Source: RYN-428 sp035551995 (GTDB lineage: Bacteria > Planctomycetota > Phycisphaerae > Tepidisphaerales > Tepidisphaeraceae). From it: a stretch of 60,622 bases of DNA. Below, piece by piece: positions 8,196-17,113 of the stretch; position 1 is the first letter of the stretch, and each line of letters begins with the position of its first letter. A model generated the notes under the pieces. That model was not told the origin of the DNA, did not search any database, and saw only the letters and a program-made list of their open reading frames with translations. The stretch is taken from contig DASZME010000038.1 of the NCBI GenBank assembly GCA_035551995.1, positions 1-60,622 on the forward strand, written 5' to 3'. A program made the translations under genes and the position numbers.

Positions 8196-8759
8196 ATGCA
8201 AAGCGACATCGTCCCCGGGAATTCTTCGGAAATTCGTCCCGAGGACGAATCCCGTTCCGTCCTTGATTCGATTCGGCGGATCGTTCAACTTCTTCGCCGA
8301 TCGTCCAATCTTTCGGAAAAAAAGCTCGGCCTCAGCTCGGCGCAACTCTTCGTGCTGCACAAGCTGGTGGATGTGCGCACCCTCTCGGTGGGGGAATTGG
8401 CCGAGCGCACGCTCACCAGCCAAAGCTCGGTTTCGGAAGTGGTGCAGAAGCTCGTGACGGCGGGATTGGTCGCCCGCACGCGCTCGACGCGCGACGCGCG
8501 GAGCGTCGAACTGTCGCTGACGGACGCGGGGCGAAAAATCATCGAAAAGGCGCCGGTGGCGCCGCAGGATTACCTCCTGGCCGCTTTGAACCGCCTGCCG
8601 ACGCGCGATCGACGCCAATTGGCGAAATTGTTGGCGCGATTGGTCAAGGAAACGGGAATGGTCAACATCCCCGCGATCATGCTGTTCGAAGACGAAAGCG
8701 CCGCCGCTGAATCGACGGGCGACGTGGCGGGCGAGCAGGCGGCAGAGCCGGAAAAATAA
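8196..8759 (+). CDS. MarR-family transcriptional regulator
   Basis: A 187-residue winged-helix regulator. After a polar N-terminus come the dimerisation helix (DSIRRIVQLLRRSSNLSEKK) and the DNA-binding region. The recognition helix is LTSQSSVSEVVQKLVTAGLV and the wing is RTRSTRDARSVELSLTDAGR, the standard MarR pattern. The start at 8196 has GAGGG five bases upstream; the ATG at 8184 is an alternative. The C-terminus ends in an acidic, Ala-rich tail. MarR proteins commonly sense small aromatic compounds and repress nearby genes. Here the next gene is an SDR dehydrogenase 101 bases downstream with its own -10-like TATAGT, so it is a candidate target. Confidence 0.85.
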   Translation: MQSDIVPGNSSEIRPEDESRSVLDSIRRIVQLLRRSSNLSEKKLGLSSAQLFVLHKLVDVRTLSVGELAERTLTSQSSVSEVVQKLVTAGLVARTRSTRDARSVELSLTDAGRKIIEKAPVAPQDYLLAALNRLPTRDRRQLAKLLARLVKETGMVNIPAIMLFEDESAAAESTGDVAGEQAAEPEK

Positions 8760-8860
8760 AGGGCGGCGCCTGTGCTATAGTCAGTGGAACGCCGACGCGG
8801 TTTTCGTTCAAGACGCCGGGTGTCGGCTTTCGGACTTTTTTGCCGTCAGGAGACTTTGCC

Positions 8861-9712
8861 ATGCCCCAGGACGTCTCGCTTCCCCCAGTGGTCCTGCCCG
8901 ATGTTCGTATTCCTCAGATGCTCAAGGGGCAAAAGGCGTTGGTGACCGGCGCCGATTCGGGCATTGGCCGGGCGGTGGCGATCGCGCTGGCGCAAGCCGG
9001 GGCCGATGTCGTCGTCAATTATCGCAAAAACGAGCAAGCCGCCGTCGAGGTGGTCGCCGAGGCAAGCCGCACGGGCAACCAGGCGTATGCGCACCAGGCC
9101 GACGTCTCGAAAGAAGAAGACGTATTGACCATGTACCAGACCATGATGTCGAAGTTCGGCACCATCGATATTTTGGTGGCCAATGCCGGGTTGCAGCAGG
9201 ATTCGCCGCTGGAAAAGATGACGCTCGCTCAATGGAACACGGTGATCGGCGTGAATCTCACCGGGCAATTTCTGTGCGCTCGCGAAGCCGTCAAAGAATT
9301 CAAACGGCGAGGCGTCGTCCCGGCGGTCTCTTGCGCCGCCGGCAAGATTATTTGCATGTCGTCGGTGCATGAAGTAATTCCCTGGGCGGGCCACGTGAAC
9401 TATGCGGCATCCAAAGGGGGTATCTTGATGATGATGAAAAGCATCGCGCAGGAAGTGGCCCCCTACCGAATCCGCGTCAACTCCATCGGGCCCGGCGCGA
9501 TCCGCACGCCGATCAATACGTCGGCGTGGGACACGCCGCAAGCGTACCAGAGCCTGATGCATCTGGTCCCCTATAAGCGGATCGGCGAGCCGGAAGACAT
9601 CGGCCGGGCGGCGGCATGGCTTGCCTCGGATCAGGCCGATTACATTACCGGCATCACGCTGTTCGTCGATGGAGGTATGACGCTTTACCCCGGATTCGAA
9701 GCGGGTGGATGA
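8861..9712 (+). CDS. SDR-family oxidoreductase (glucose 1-dehydrogenase-like)
   Basis: A 283-residue short-chain dehydrogenase. The ATG at 8861 has AGGAG eight bases upstream and is preferred to a TTG at 8840. The cofactor loop is TGADSGIGRAVA, the structural motif VANAGLQ, and the active site has SSVHEV with the YAASKGG Tyr/Lys pair. The C-terminus (TGITLFVDGGMTLYPGF) resembles bacterial glucose 1-dehydrogenases. It would oxidise a sugar or alcohol with NAD(P). The substrate is uncertain, since SDR enzymes are hard to assign by sequence. A MarR regulator precedes it. Confidence 0.85.
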   Translation: MPQDVSLPPVVLPDVRIPQMLKGQKALVTGADSGIGRAVAIALAQAGADVVVNYRKNEQAAVEVVAEASRTGNQAYAHQADVSKEEDVLTMYQTMMSKFGTIDILVANAGLQQDSPLEKMTLAQWNTVIGVNLTGQFLCAREAVKEFKRRGVVPAVSCAAGKIICMSSVHEVIPWAGHVNYAASKGGILMMMKSIAQEVAPYRIRVNSIGPGAIRTPINTSAWDTPQAYQSLMHLVPYKRIGEPEDIGRAAAWLASDQADYITGITLFVDGGMTLYPGFEAGG

Positions 9713-9832
9713 GGTCGAGCGACCGGGCGCAACGAAGCGGGCGGCGCGATCGAAATAGCGTCGACAATCGGTCGCGACGGGCAAAGCGATGCGGCGGCAA
9801 TCGCGCCCGCCTTTGCCGCGAGGGACAAAAAA

Positions 9833-9910
9833 GGGCATGGCGGCGCTTGCAAGCGTCCGCGTCATGCCGTATGATCTCCCCTCCCGCCGAATAGAGGCGG
9901 GTTTATTTTT
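9833..9910 (+). promoter_or_regulatory. Possible attenuator leader of rpmA
   Basis: Two hairpins follow each other upstream of rpmA. The first (9833-9868) is a long stem with arms GGCATGGCGG...CCGCGTCATGCC and an inner perfect CGCTTG/CAAGCG. The second (9883-9910) is a compact terminator. The terminator ends only 33 bases before the rpmA start, so it may control read-through, as ribosomal protein leaders do. It could also simply end the upstream SDR transcript. Confidence 0.35.
9883..9910 (+). terminator. Intrinsic terminator between the SDR gene and rpmA
   Basis: CCCGCC and GGCGGG pair with a 7-base loop and are followed directly by TTTATTTTT, a classic intrinsic terminator. It lies 170 bases after the SDR gene and 33 before rpmA. 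Confidence 0.7.
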
Positions 9911-9943
9911 CGCATCGATTCGCAAAAAAACAAACGGTGAATT

Positions 9944-10204
9944 ATGGCACATAAGAAGGGTCAAGGCTCAACCAAGAACGGTCGCGACAGCAATCCGCAA
10001 TATCGCGGCGTGAAATGCTGGGGCGGCGAATTTGTCCCGGCGGGATCGATCATCATCCGCCAGTGCGGAACCAAGTTCCTGCCCGGATTCAATGTCGGCG
10101 TGGGCGGCGATTACACGCTCTTCGCCCTCAAGGCCGGCACCGTCGAGTTCCAGGGCCGCAAGGTCCACGTCCGCGTGGAACAACCCGTCGCCCAGACGGC
10201 GTAA
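9944..10204 (+). CDS. rpmA: 50S ribosomal protein L27
   Basis: An 86-residue bL27, which sits near the peptidyl-transferase centre of the large ribosomal subunit. It starts MAHKKGQGSTKNGRDSNPQY and carries the family core RGVKCWGGEFVPAGSIIIRQ and GVGGDYTLFALKAG. The mature-type N-terminus is encoded directly, without the cleaved leader found in Firmicutes. In most bacteria rplU (L21) lies just upstream in the same operon; here an SDR gene is there instead. obg follows after 445 bases, so the usual rpmA-obg order is kept. A terminator and a second hairpin precede it. Confidence 0.97.
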   Translation: MAHKKGQGSTKNGRDSNPQYRGVKCWGGEFVPAGSIIIRQCGTKFLPGFNVGVGGDYTLFALKAGTVEFQGRKVHVRVEQPVAQTA

Positions 10205-10229
10205 CGCGGAATATTTCCGTTCCAAGTGT

Positions 10230-10286
10230 AATCGCGTGAGGTTCGACCGACGGCTCTGCGTCGCCTATCGATCCTCACGCGATTTT
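10230..10286 (+). terminator. Stem-loop terminator after rpmA
   Basis: AATCGCGTGAGG (10230-10241) and CCTCACGCGATT (10273-10284) are a perfect 12-bp inverted repeat around a 31-base loop, followed by TT. Placed 26 bases after the rpmA stop, it is a good candidate for the transcript end, though the loop is long. Confidence 0.55.
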
Positions 10287-10505
10287 GCGTTTACTTCGAT
10301 CGAGAGTGTTTTTCATGTCGGTATCGCGAGCGGTGGCCGCGGAACACGCCCCGCACGCGGGCCGCTGTTTAATAAACGCGGAAACGATACAGCAACGCGA
10401 AAAATGCTCCAGAGCCACAAACGAAAGGAAAAGTCCCAAGCCCACATGCCCGAAACGTCGATCAAATCCACAATCCCAATGGCCTGAACCCTTTTAAGTC
10501 GACAG

Positions 10506-10578
10506 CGTTTTTCGCGTTTAGCGGCCCCGCTTGCGGGGCGTTTCCCGCGACAGCCGCTCGCGATGCCAACGCGAAACG
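10506..10578. repeat. REP-like palindromic element
   Basis: The core GTTTAGCGGCCCCGCTTGCG (10516-10535), with its palindrome CCCCGCTTGCGGGG, is flanked by outer arms that also pair (CGTTTTTCGCGTT and AACGCGAAACG). Related elements occur at 46053-46144 and 50522-50608. It occupies the rpmA-obg gap, and the rest of that gap (10287-10505) shows no gene. Confidence 0.6.
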
Positions 10579-10649
10579 ACCGGTCTTCCCGGCCATTCGG
10601 ACACAGTGATTTAATCGAGTTTCGCGTTGCCGGTTTCGGATTTCACCCA

Positions 10650-11693
10650 ATGTTCGTCGATGAAGCCGACATTCACGTCACCGCCGGTAATGGCGGCCAC
10701 GGCTGCGTCTCGTTCCGCCGCGAAAAGTATGTCCCCAAGGGCGGCCCCGACGGCGGCGACGGCGGCAACGGCGGATCGGTCATTCTCATAGCCGATCCCA
10801 ACAAAGACACGCTGATGGACTTCGCCGGCAAGCACCATTGGAAAGCCCGCAACGGCCAAGGCGGCATGGGCAAGAAAATGGCGGGGGTCAACGGCGAAGA
10901 CCTCATCGTCCCCGTCCCCGTCGGCACGCTGATCTTCGACGACGTTCATCATGTCCGATTGGCCGATCTGAATAAGCCGGGCAAACGATGTGTCGTCGCC
11001 AAGGCGGGCAAGGGGGGCCTTGGCAACTGGCATTTTCGATCGTCAACCAACCAGGCCCCGCGCTACGCCGAGCCCGGCACCGAGGGCCAGCAGCGCAAGC
11101 TGCATCTGGAATTGAAACTGATCGCCGACGTGGGATTGGTCGGCATGCCCAACGCCGGCAAGAGCACGTTGCTTCGCGCCGTTTCCGCCGCCCGGCCCAA
11201 GGTGGCCGACTATCCGTTCACGACGCTCGATCCCCAACTGGGCATCGCCATTCTCACCGGCGAACGCCGAATCGTCATCGCCGACATCCCCGGCCTCATC
11301 GAAAACGCGCAGGATGGCGCCGGCCTGGGCGTCGCGTTTCTCAAGCATATCGAGCGCACCAAGATCATCGTCCACATGCTCGATCTGTACCCGTCGGACG
11401 AATCCGATCCGGCGAAAAACTACCGCGTTATTCGCAAGGAATTGGAAGCCTTCAGTCCCGAGCTTGCCGGCAAGCGCGAGGTGATCGCCGCCAACAAGAC
11501 CGATCTGGCGGTTGACGATAAGGCGCTGAAAAAATTAAAACGATCCCTGAAAGGCAAGGAAATCTTCGCGATCTCCGGGGCGAGCCATGCGGGCGTTCAG
11601 CCGCTCCTGGAACGGCTGTGGCAAGTGCTCCAAGAAAACAAGACAGAGGAGGCGGATCAAGAGACCGATGCCGCCGACGCGCCGGCGATTTGA
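10650..11693 (+). CDS. obg: Obg-family GTPase (CgtA)
   Basis: A 347-residue essential GTPase acting in 50S ribosome assembly. The start is placed at 10650 (MFVDEADIHVTAGNGG), where the glycine-rich Obg fold begins; the open frame upstream runs through a repeat element. The Obg domain (about 1-157) has the signature GGPDGGDGGNGGSV. The G domain has GMPNAGKST (G1, about residue 165), DIPGLIE (G3) and NKTD (G4). There is a short acidic tail in place of the long C-terminal OCT domain. Its position after rpmA is the usual one. Confidence 0.96.
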   Translation: MFVDEADIHVTAGNGGHGCVSFRREKYVPKGGPDGGDGGNGGSVILIADPNKDTLMDFAGKHHWKARNGQGGMGKKMAGVNGEDLIVPVPVGTLIFDDVHHVRLADLNKPGKRCVVAKAGKGGLGNWHFRSSTNQAPRYAEPGTEGQQRKLHLELKLIADVGLVGMPNAGKSTLLRAVSAARPKVADYPFTTLDPQLGIAILTGERRIVIADIPGLIENAQDGAGLGVAFLKHIERTKIIVHMLDLYPSDESDPAKNYRVIRKELEAFSPELAGKREVIAANKTDLAVDDKALKKLKRSLKGKEIFAISGASHAGVQPLLERLWQVLQENKTEEADQETDAADAPAI

Positions 11694-11975
11694 GTTTTGC
11701 GCCTTCTCGTTTTCTTCGCGACCACGGCGCGATTCGGGCTACGGCGCTGATCCATCCAATGCTTTTCCGTCGAGAAGCAATTTTTCGAGAAACAAAAAAA
11801 GCCGACGCGATCGAACGCCGGTGTCGGGGCCCGGTGATTGAGCGATTTTTCTAAGTTCGGTGAACAGTCATTCAATGCCGTCGCATGGCGAGTCCAAGTC
11901 CACCTTAAACGCGCAAGAGCGGGTGACGTAGTTATTGCGGCCTGTTCTCGTCGCTTCGGAGACAATAGATTGCCG

Positions 11976-13943
11976 ATGACCCGATTCCATGCGCGACTGT
12001 TTTTACCGTTTATCTGCGTCATTGCACTGTACTTAACCATTGCACCGGCTGCGGAAGGCGATGATGCCGCCGAATGGGCCAGGGGTCGTGCCGAGGCGAT
12101 GAAGGCGTACAAGGTCGAGGTGACGCCGTTCGTGGGGAGGTACTGCGAACGCTGCCATGGCGGAGCGAAGCAAAAGGGTGGTTTTACCTTCCAAAGCGCG
12201 CTAAGAAATCCCGATTCATCATCGTCGCGAAAGGTGTGGAAGCGGGCGTCGGCGAAGATCAACACGCATGACATGCCGCCGGACGACGAGGAGCGGCAGC
12301 CGAGCGAGCAGGAACGCAAGGGAATCGTCGACTGGATCGCGGGGATGAATCGGCTGAGCCCCAAGGATCCTGGCCAGTTCGTTATCCGCCGATTGAGCAA
12401 GGTCGAATACGGAAACACCCTGCACGATCTTCTTGGCGTCGATCCACGAATTGCCCACGATTTGCCGGACGAGGTGTTCGGCGCTGGGTATACCAACTCG
12501 GTTTCGCCGCTTCTGATGGAGCAGTATCTGGCGGTGGCGAACGAGGCGCTGAACCGGACCATCGCGCCGGCGGGAGCGCCGCCGACCGCGTTGCAGCGGC
12601 GCCTTTTTGGGGTCGATCCAGGCGCACAGGCCGATCGTAAGGCGGCGGCGCGGAAGATCGCCGAGTCGCTCGCCCGCCTGGCCTACCGCCGGCCAGCCTC
12701 GAAAGCGGAGATCGAATTGTTGCTGCGCGTCTTCGCGTTGGCGACGGACCAGGGGAAGCCATATCCGGAGGCGTTGCGCCTGATGCTGAAGGCGGTCCTG
12801 GTTTCGCCGCAGTTTCTTTTCATTACGCCCGGCACGCGCGACACGATGGGCGACACGACCGGCGATGCCGACGCGGCAGGCGGCATCGTCCCCCTCGACG
12901 ATTTTCAACTGGCTTCCCGACTTTCGTATCTGTTATGGGCGACGATGCCCGACGCGGAGTTGTCGGCGCTGGCCGACGCCGGGAAGCTGCACGAGCCAGA
13001 GGTAATCGCCACCCAGGCCCGTCGCCTGATAAGCGATCGGCGCTCGCGGGCCTTTTTCGATGGATTCGGCGCGCAGTGGCTCGGATTGGACAAGCTCGCC
13101 GGCAAGACCTTCGACACGGAGAAATTCCCGCAGATGACCGGCGATCTGCGTACCTCGATGTACGACGAAGCGCGCCTGCTATTCGACAGTATCTTGCGGG
13201 GAAATCGCAGTCTGACGACCTTCATCGACAGCGACTACACGTACCTTGACGGGACGCTGGCGCCGATCTATGGCATGGAGAGCACGGTCACCGGCCCGAC
13301 CATGCGAAAGGTAACCCTTCACGACGCCAATCGCGGCGGCATCCTGACGATGCCCGGCATCCTGGCGACGAGTTCATTTCCCAATCGCACCAGCCCGGTC
13401 AATCGCGGCGTATGGGTGCTGGAACAGGTCCTCGGCGAAAACGTTCCGCCGCCGCCACCCAATGTCCCGGCATTGGAAAAACAGAACCAGAAGAAGGTCG
13501 CCAATCTGACGTTGCGTCAACGCACGGAGATGCATCGTTCCAACCCGGTGTGCGCGAACTGCCACAAGGTTCTCGATCCCATCGGCTTTGGCCTGGAGAA
13601 CTTCGACGCCATCGGCCGCTGGCGCGACCGCGACGATTCCGGCGGCCCGATCGACGCCACGGGTGAACTGCCCGGACCACACCGTTTCGCCACACCCAAG
13701 GAACTTAAGCGAATCATCGCCGACCGTAAGGATGACTTCTGCCACAACCTGACCGATAAGCTGTTGGGCTACGCGCTGTGCCGTCAGTTGGAAGGCTACG
13801 ACGAGGTCGTTGTCGATCAGCTTTCCAGCGCGGTTGCCGGGGACGGCTATCGCATGCAGACGCTCGTGGTTGGCGTTGTGACCAGCTATCCGTTTACGCA
13901 TCGCCGCCTCAATCACTCGGGCGGCGCCGCAAATGTAAAGTGA
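11976..13943 (+). CDS. Secreted DUF1592-family haem protein
   Basis: A 655-residue planctomycete secreted protein. The ATG at 11976 is preferred because it opens a signal peptide (LPFICVIALYLTIAPAAEG). After it comes a c-type haem motif, CERCH, in a PSCyt-like domain, then DUF1587 (FVIRRLSKVEYGNTLHDLLG), DUF1595 (RKIAESLARLAYRRPAS), DUF1592 and DUF1588, with a second CxxCH (CANCH) near the end, and a DUF1585-like tail. This domain order defines a family expanded in planctomycetes, whose members are often paired with DUF1552 proteins; no partner is next to it here. Function is unproven. Electron transfer in degradation of complex carbon is the common guess. Confidence 0.85.
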   Translation: MTRFHARLFLPFICVIALYLTIAPAAEGDDAAEWARGRAEAMKAYKVEVTPFVGRYCERCHGGAKQKGGFTFQSALRNPDSSSSRKVWKRASAKINTHDMPPDDEERQPSEQERKGIVDWIAGMNRLSPKDPGQFVIRRLSKVEYGNTLHDLLGVDPRIAHDLPDEVFGAGYTNSVSPLLMEQYLAVANEALNRTIAPAGAPPTALQRRLFGVDPGAQADRKAAARKIAESLARLAYRRPASKAEIELLLRVFALATDQGKPYPEALRLMLKAVLVSPQFLFITPGTRDTMGDTTGDADAAGGIVPLDDFQLASRLSYLLWATMPDAELSALADAGKLHEPEVIATQARRLISDRRSRAFFDGFGAQWLGLDKLAGKTFDTEKFPQMTGDLRTSMYDEARLLFDSILRGNRSLTTFIDSDYTYLDGTLAPIYGMESTVTGPTMRKVTLHDANRGGILTMPGILATSSFPNRTSPVNRGVWVLEQVLGENVPPPPPNVPALEKQNQKKVANLTLRQRTEMHRSNPVCANCHKVLDPIGFGLENFDAIGRWRDRDDSGGPIDATGELPGPHRFATPKELKRIIADRKDDFCHNLTDKLLGYALCRQLEGYDEVVVDQLSSAVAGDGYRMQTLVVGVVTSYPFTHRRLNHSGGAANVK

Positions 13944-14267
13944 CCTCTTGAGGACAACTCCGCGAGAACATTGAGTCTGCGATCGACGCCGAGCGATTCC
14001 TCGTGAGCAACCACTCCGACGATCGACATCCATGAACGCCGCATCGAATCGTGGCGGATCACATCAAGCGCGGACGATGCCAGGCTGATCGCTGGTTAAG
14101 CGGGTGATGCCGCGGCTTTGATTTTGTGATTCGCGCGAAGTTTTGTGCCTCCGTTCGGTTCCTTAATCCGACGGTTTCACGCGCGGTGGTGCGCGAGGCG
14201 CATGGCGGCTAGAATTATGCACGCGTGTGAAATCTACGGACGGAGTCTTGAAAGTTTGTGACCACGG
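13944..14267. other. Gap without a recognised gene
   Basis: 324 bases between the DUF1592 gene and recJ. No convincing small gene, terminator or repeat is seen. It probably holds the recJ promoter. Confidence 0.4.
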
Positions 14268-16028
14268 ATGCGTCAATCAAAGCGTTGGAACATCGCCGAA
14301 GAAGACAGCGCGGGGGCGGCGGCGCTTGCGGCTCAACTGAAAACATCTTCAATCGTCGGGCAGATTCTTCTCAACCGCGGGATGCGCGATTTGCTGGATT
14401 GCCGCAACTTCCTGCGTCCGAGCCTCAAATGCCTCCACGATCCGGCCACGCTTCCGGGGCTCACCCACGCCGCCGAGCGAATCGCCAAGGCGATTGCCGA
14501 TCAACGGAAAATTGTTATCTATGGCGACTACGACGTCGATGGCATCACCGCCGTCGCGATTCTCTGGCATGCGATTCGGCAGCTTGGGGGCGTTGTCGAT
14601 TACTACATTCCGCATCGCCTGGAGGAAGGGTATGGGCTGAACGCCGAGGCGATCGAACAGATTTGCAAGCAGGGCGCCGGGCTCATTCTTACCGTCGATT
14701 GCGGCATCACCGCCGTCATCCCCGCGCGCGTGGCGGCGGATCATGGGGTCGATCTAATCATCACCGACCACCACGAATGGCACGAAACCCAGCCAGAGCG
14801 ATCGCCGATCCTTCCCGCGTGCTATGGGATCGTTCACCCGCGCCTGCCGGGGCAACATCCGGCGTATCCCAACCCGCACCTGTGCGGCGCCGGCGTCGCG
14901 TTCAAGCTTGCCTGGGGAATCGGATTGGCCGTGAGCGGCGCCAATCGATGCGATGAAAATTTCCGCGACTTCCTTGTCGAAGCGACCGCACTGGCGGCGC
15001 TGGGAACGATCGCCGACGTGGTGCCATTGGTCGGCGAAAATCGAATCCTCGCTCACTACGGACTGGGTGGATTGAAGGCCAGTAAGCTGACCGGCATCAA
15101 GGCGCTGATCGACTCCGCCCAACTCACCGGCAAGAACCTGGACAGTTTCCACGTTGGTTTCCTGCTTGCGCCCCGGCTCAATGCGTGCGGCCGGATGGGT
15201 CATGCCCGGTTGGCCGTCGAAATGTTGACCGGCGCGGATCAGGCCAAGGCGGTCGAAATCGCCACGTTTCTCGAACAACAAAATCGCGCCCGCCAAGCGG
15301 TGGAGAAAAAGATTCTCGAACAGGCGATTCAGCAGGTGGCCGACGGCGATCACGCCGCCGACGGAAAATGCGCAATGGTTCTTGGCGCGGAGGGCTGGCA
15401 TCCGGGGGTGATCGGAATCGTCGCTTCGCGAATGGTCGAACGATTTCATCGCCCCACCCTGATGATCGGTCTGAACGACGGGCACGGGCAAGGCAGCGGC
15501 CGATCGATCGCCGGCTTTCATTTGGCGCACGCGCTGGAAGCGTGCGGCGAATTTCTGGAAGGTTATGGCGGGCACGAAATGGCGGCGGGACTAAAAATGC
15601 GGACCGATCGGCTCGATGATTTCCGCCACGCGTTTTGCGCGCACGCCGCGAACGTCATGGCGCCGCAACTACTGACGCCGGAATTAAAAGTCGATTGCAT
15701 CGCGGACCTTTCTCAGATTAACGCTGGCTTGGTGACCGATCTGGCCCGGCTTGGGCCGTTCGGGCACGCCAATCGGAGGCCGCTACTGGTTTGTCGGAAC
15801 GTGACGGTTGCGACGTCTCCCCGCCGGGTGGGAAAGACCGGCGATCATCTGCAACTGCTCATCCGTCAGGGAGAACGAACGATCAAGTGCATCGCCTTTG
15901 GCTTTGGCGACGAGATCGGCCGCCTCAAACAAGGCGTCATTCTCGATCTGGCGGTCGAGCCGACGCTGAACGAGTTTAATGGGAGAACAAGCGTGGAGTT
16001 GGAAGTGAAGGATATGCTGATCGCATGA
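14268..16028 (+). CDS. recJ: Single-stranded-DNA-specific exonuclease RecJ
   Basis: A 586-residue RecJ, the 5'-3' single-strand exonuclease of RecF-pathway repair and mismatch repair. The DHH phosphoesterase motifs are clear: YGDYDVDGITA (about residue 85), TVDCGIT and ITDHHEW (about residue 165). The DHHA1 region carries APRLNACGRMGHA and GWHPGVIGIVASR, with GRSIAGFHL and GYGGHEMAAGL after it. The C-terminal OB-like part (PRRVGKTGDHLQLLI) binds DNA. Length is normal. The ATG at 14268 lacks a strong ribosome site, but no better start is visible. rsmG follows after 187 bases. Confidence 0.95.
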   Translation: MRQSKRWNIAEEDSAGAAALAAQLKTSSIVGQILLNRGMRDLLDCRNFLRPSLKCLHDPATLPGLTHAAERIAKAIADQRKIVIYGDYDVDGITAVAILWHAIRQLGGVVDYYIPHRLEEGYGLNAEAIEQICKQGAGLILTVDCGITAVIPARVAADHGVDLIITDHHEWHETQPERSPILPACYGIVHPRLPGQHPAYPNPHLCGAGVAFKLAWGIGLAVSGANRCDENFRDFLVEATALAALGTIADVVPLVGENRILAHYGLGGLKASKLTGIKALIDSAQLTGKNLDSFHVGFLLAPRLNACGRMGHARLAVEMLTGADQAKAVEIATFLEQQNRARQAVEKKILEQAIQQVADGDHAADGKCAMVLGAEGWHPGVIGIVASRMVERFHRPTLMIGLNDGHGQGSGRSIAGFHLAHALEACGEFLEGYGGHEMAAGLKMRTDRLDDFRHAFCAHAANVMAPQLLTPELKVDCIADLSQINAGLVTDLARLGPFGHANRRPLLVCRNVTVATSPRRVGKTGDHLQLLIRQGERTIKCIAFGFGDEIGRLKQGVILDLAVEPTLNEFNGRTSVELEVKDMLIA

Positions 16029-16215
16029 TGGACATTCCTGTTCCCTCTGCAAATTATAAAGTCGGCTGGGACGACAGTGGAATTCATCTTGATGCAAGTG
16101 TTAGTCTAGGTTGTTGAGACTCTGAAGGAAATTTACGAGCGGGCTGATTTGCCGTAGATCAGGAGGCTCGAACTTCACCAACCCTCTGCCTGAAAGGGAG
16201 AGGGAGCCGGAATCC

Positions 16216-16920
16216 ATGAACGAACTTTGGAATACGCTTGCCGCCGCCGGGAATGTGTCGCTTGATTTGACCCAGCGGCAACGGCTGTCGAAATATCTTG
16301 ATTTGCTGATGGAAGCCAACGCGACGATGAACCTCACGCGCATCGTCGATCGCGCCGCGGCGGAGGTTCAGCATGTGGGCGACGCGCTGACGCTGCTTCG
16401 GCATCTTCCGGCGGGGAACATCGCGCTGGCCGACGTGGGAACCGGCGGCGGCGTGCCGGGAATTCCGCTGGCGATCGTCCGGCCTGACATTTCCGTAACA
16501 CTGATCGAATCGACAAAGAAGAAGGCGGTCTTTCTCGAACGAGCGGCGGCGGAACTGGGGCTGAGCAACGTGCGCGTCAGGGCCGAGCGCGCGGAAGACG
16601 TCGGCGTTTCCGATCTGCGCGAGACGTTTGACGTGGCGGTGGCGCGGGCGGTGGCGACGCTCGATTGGCTGGCGGAATGGTGTATGCCGCTCGTGAAGGT
16701 GAACGGGAAAATGTTGGCGATGAAGGGCAAGCGGGCGGCGGAGGAGCTTCCCGCCGCCGCCCGGGCGATCCGTCTTGTCGGCGGTGGCAAGCCGATCACC
16801 CATCCGGTCGAATTGCCCGGCGCCGATTGCCTGGTCATCATCGAAATCCCCAAGCTCAAACGAACGGACGAACGCTATCCGCGCCCGCCGACGCAGACGC
16901 GCGGCCGGGCGCTTGCATGA
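16216..16920 (+). CDS. rsmG: 16S rRNA (guanine-N7) methyltransferase RsmG
   Basis: A 234-residue SAM-dependent enzyme that methylates G527 of 16S rRNA (formerly GidB). The SAM site is ADVGTGGGVPGIPLAI, followed by LIESTKKKAVFLERA and ARAVATLDWLAEWCMPLVK, the usual RsmG sequence. The tail ends YPRPPTQTRGRALA, close to the common YPRxxG ending. The start has GGAG nine bases upstream, inside a short CCCTCT...AGAGGG inverted repeat (16181-16205). Loss of this enzyme gives low-level streptomycin resistance in other bacteria. It is not beside gidA (mnmG) here. Confidence 0.95.
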   Translation: MNELWNTLAAAGNVSLDLTQRQRLSKYLDLLMEANATMNLTRIVDRAAAEVQHVGDALTLLRHLPAGNIALADVGTGGGVPGIPLAIVRPDISVTLIESTKKKAVFLERAAAELGLSNVRVRAERAEDVGVSDLRETFDVAVARAVATLDWLAEWCMPLVKVNGKMLAMKGKRAAEELPAAARAIRLVGGGKPITHPVELPGADCLVIIEIPKLKRTDERYPRPPTQTRGRALA

Positions 16921-17113
16921 GTCGGCATGAGACTCTGTTTCCCTAATCTCGGATCGATTGGCCTTCTCTCTCATTGTGGAAACAGAGGAGGAGCGGCGAC
17001 GGACTGAGGTTATTCCCGCGGACGAACTACGCAATACCCTATGCGACGACATAGGGATTTAGGCCTATTATTAAGTGAATATTGGGATTGACTATTGGAA
17101 AGAAGGTATCTAG

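Noticed and set aside
8846..9964. 372-residue open frame on the minus strand
   Set aside because: Antisense to the SDR gene, with no ribosome site and no recognisable domain.
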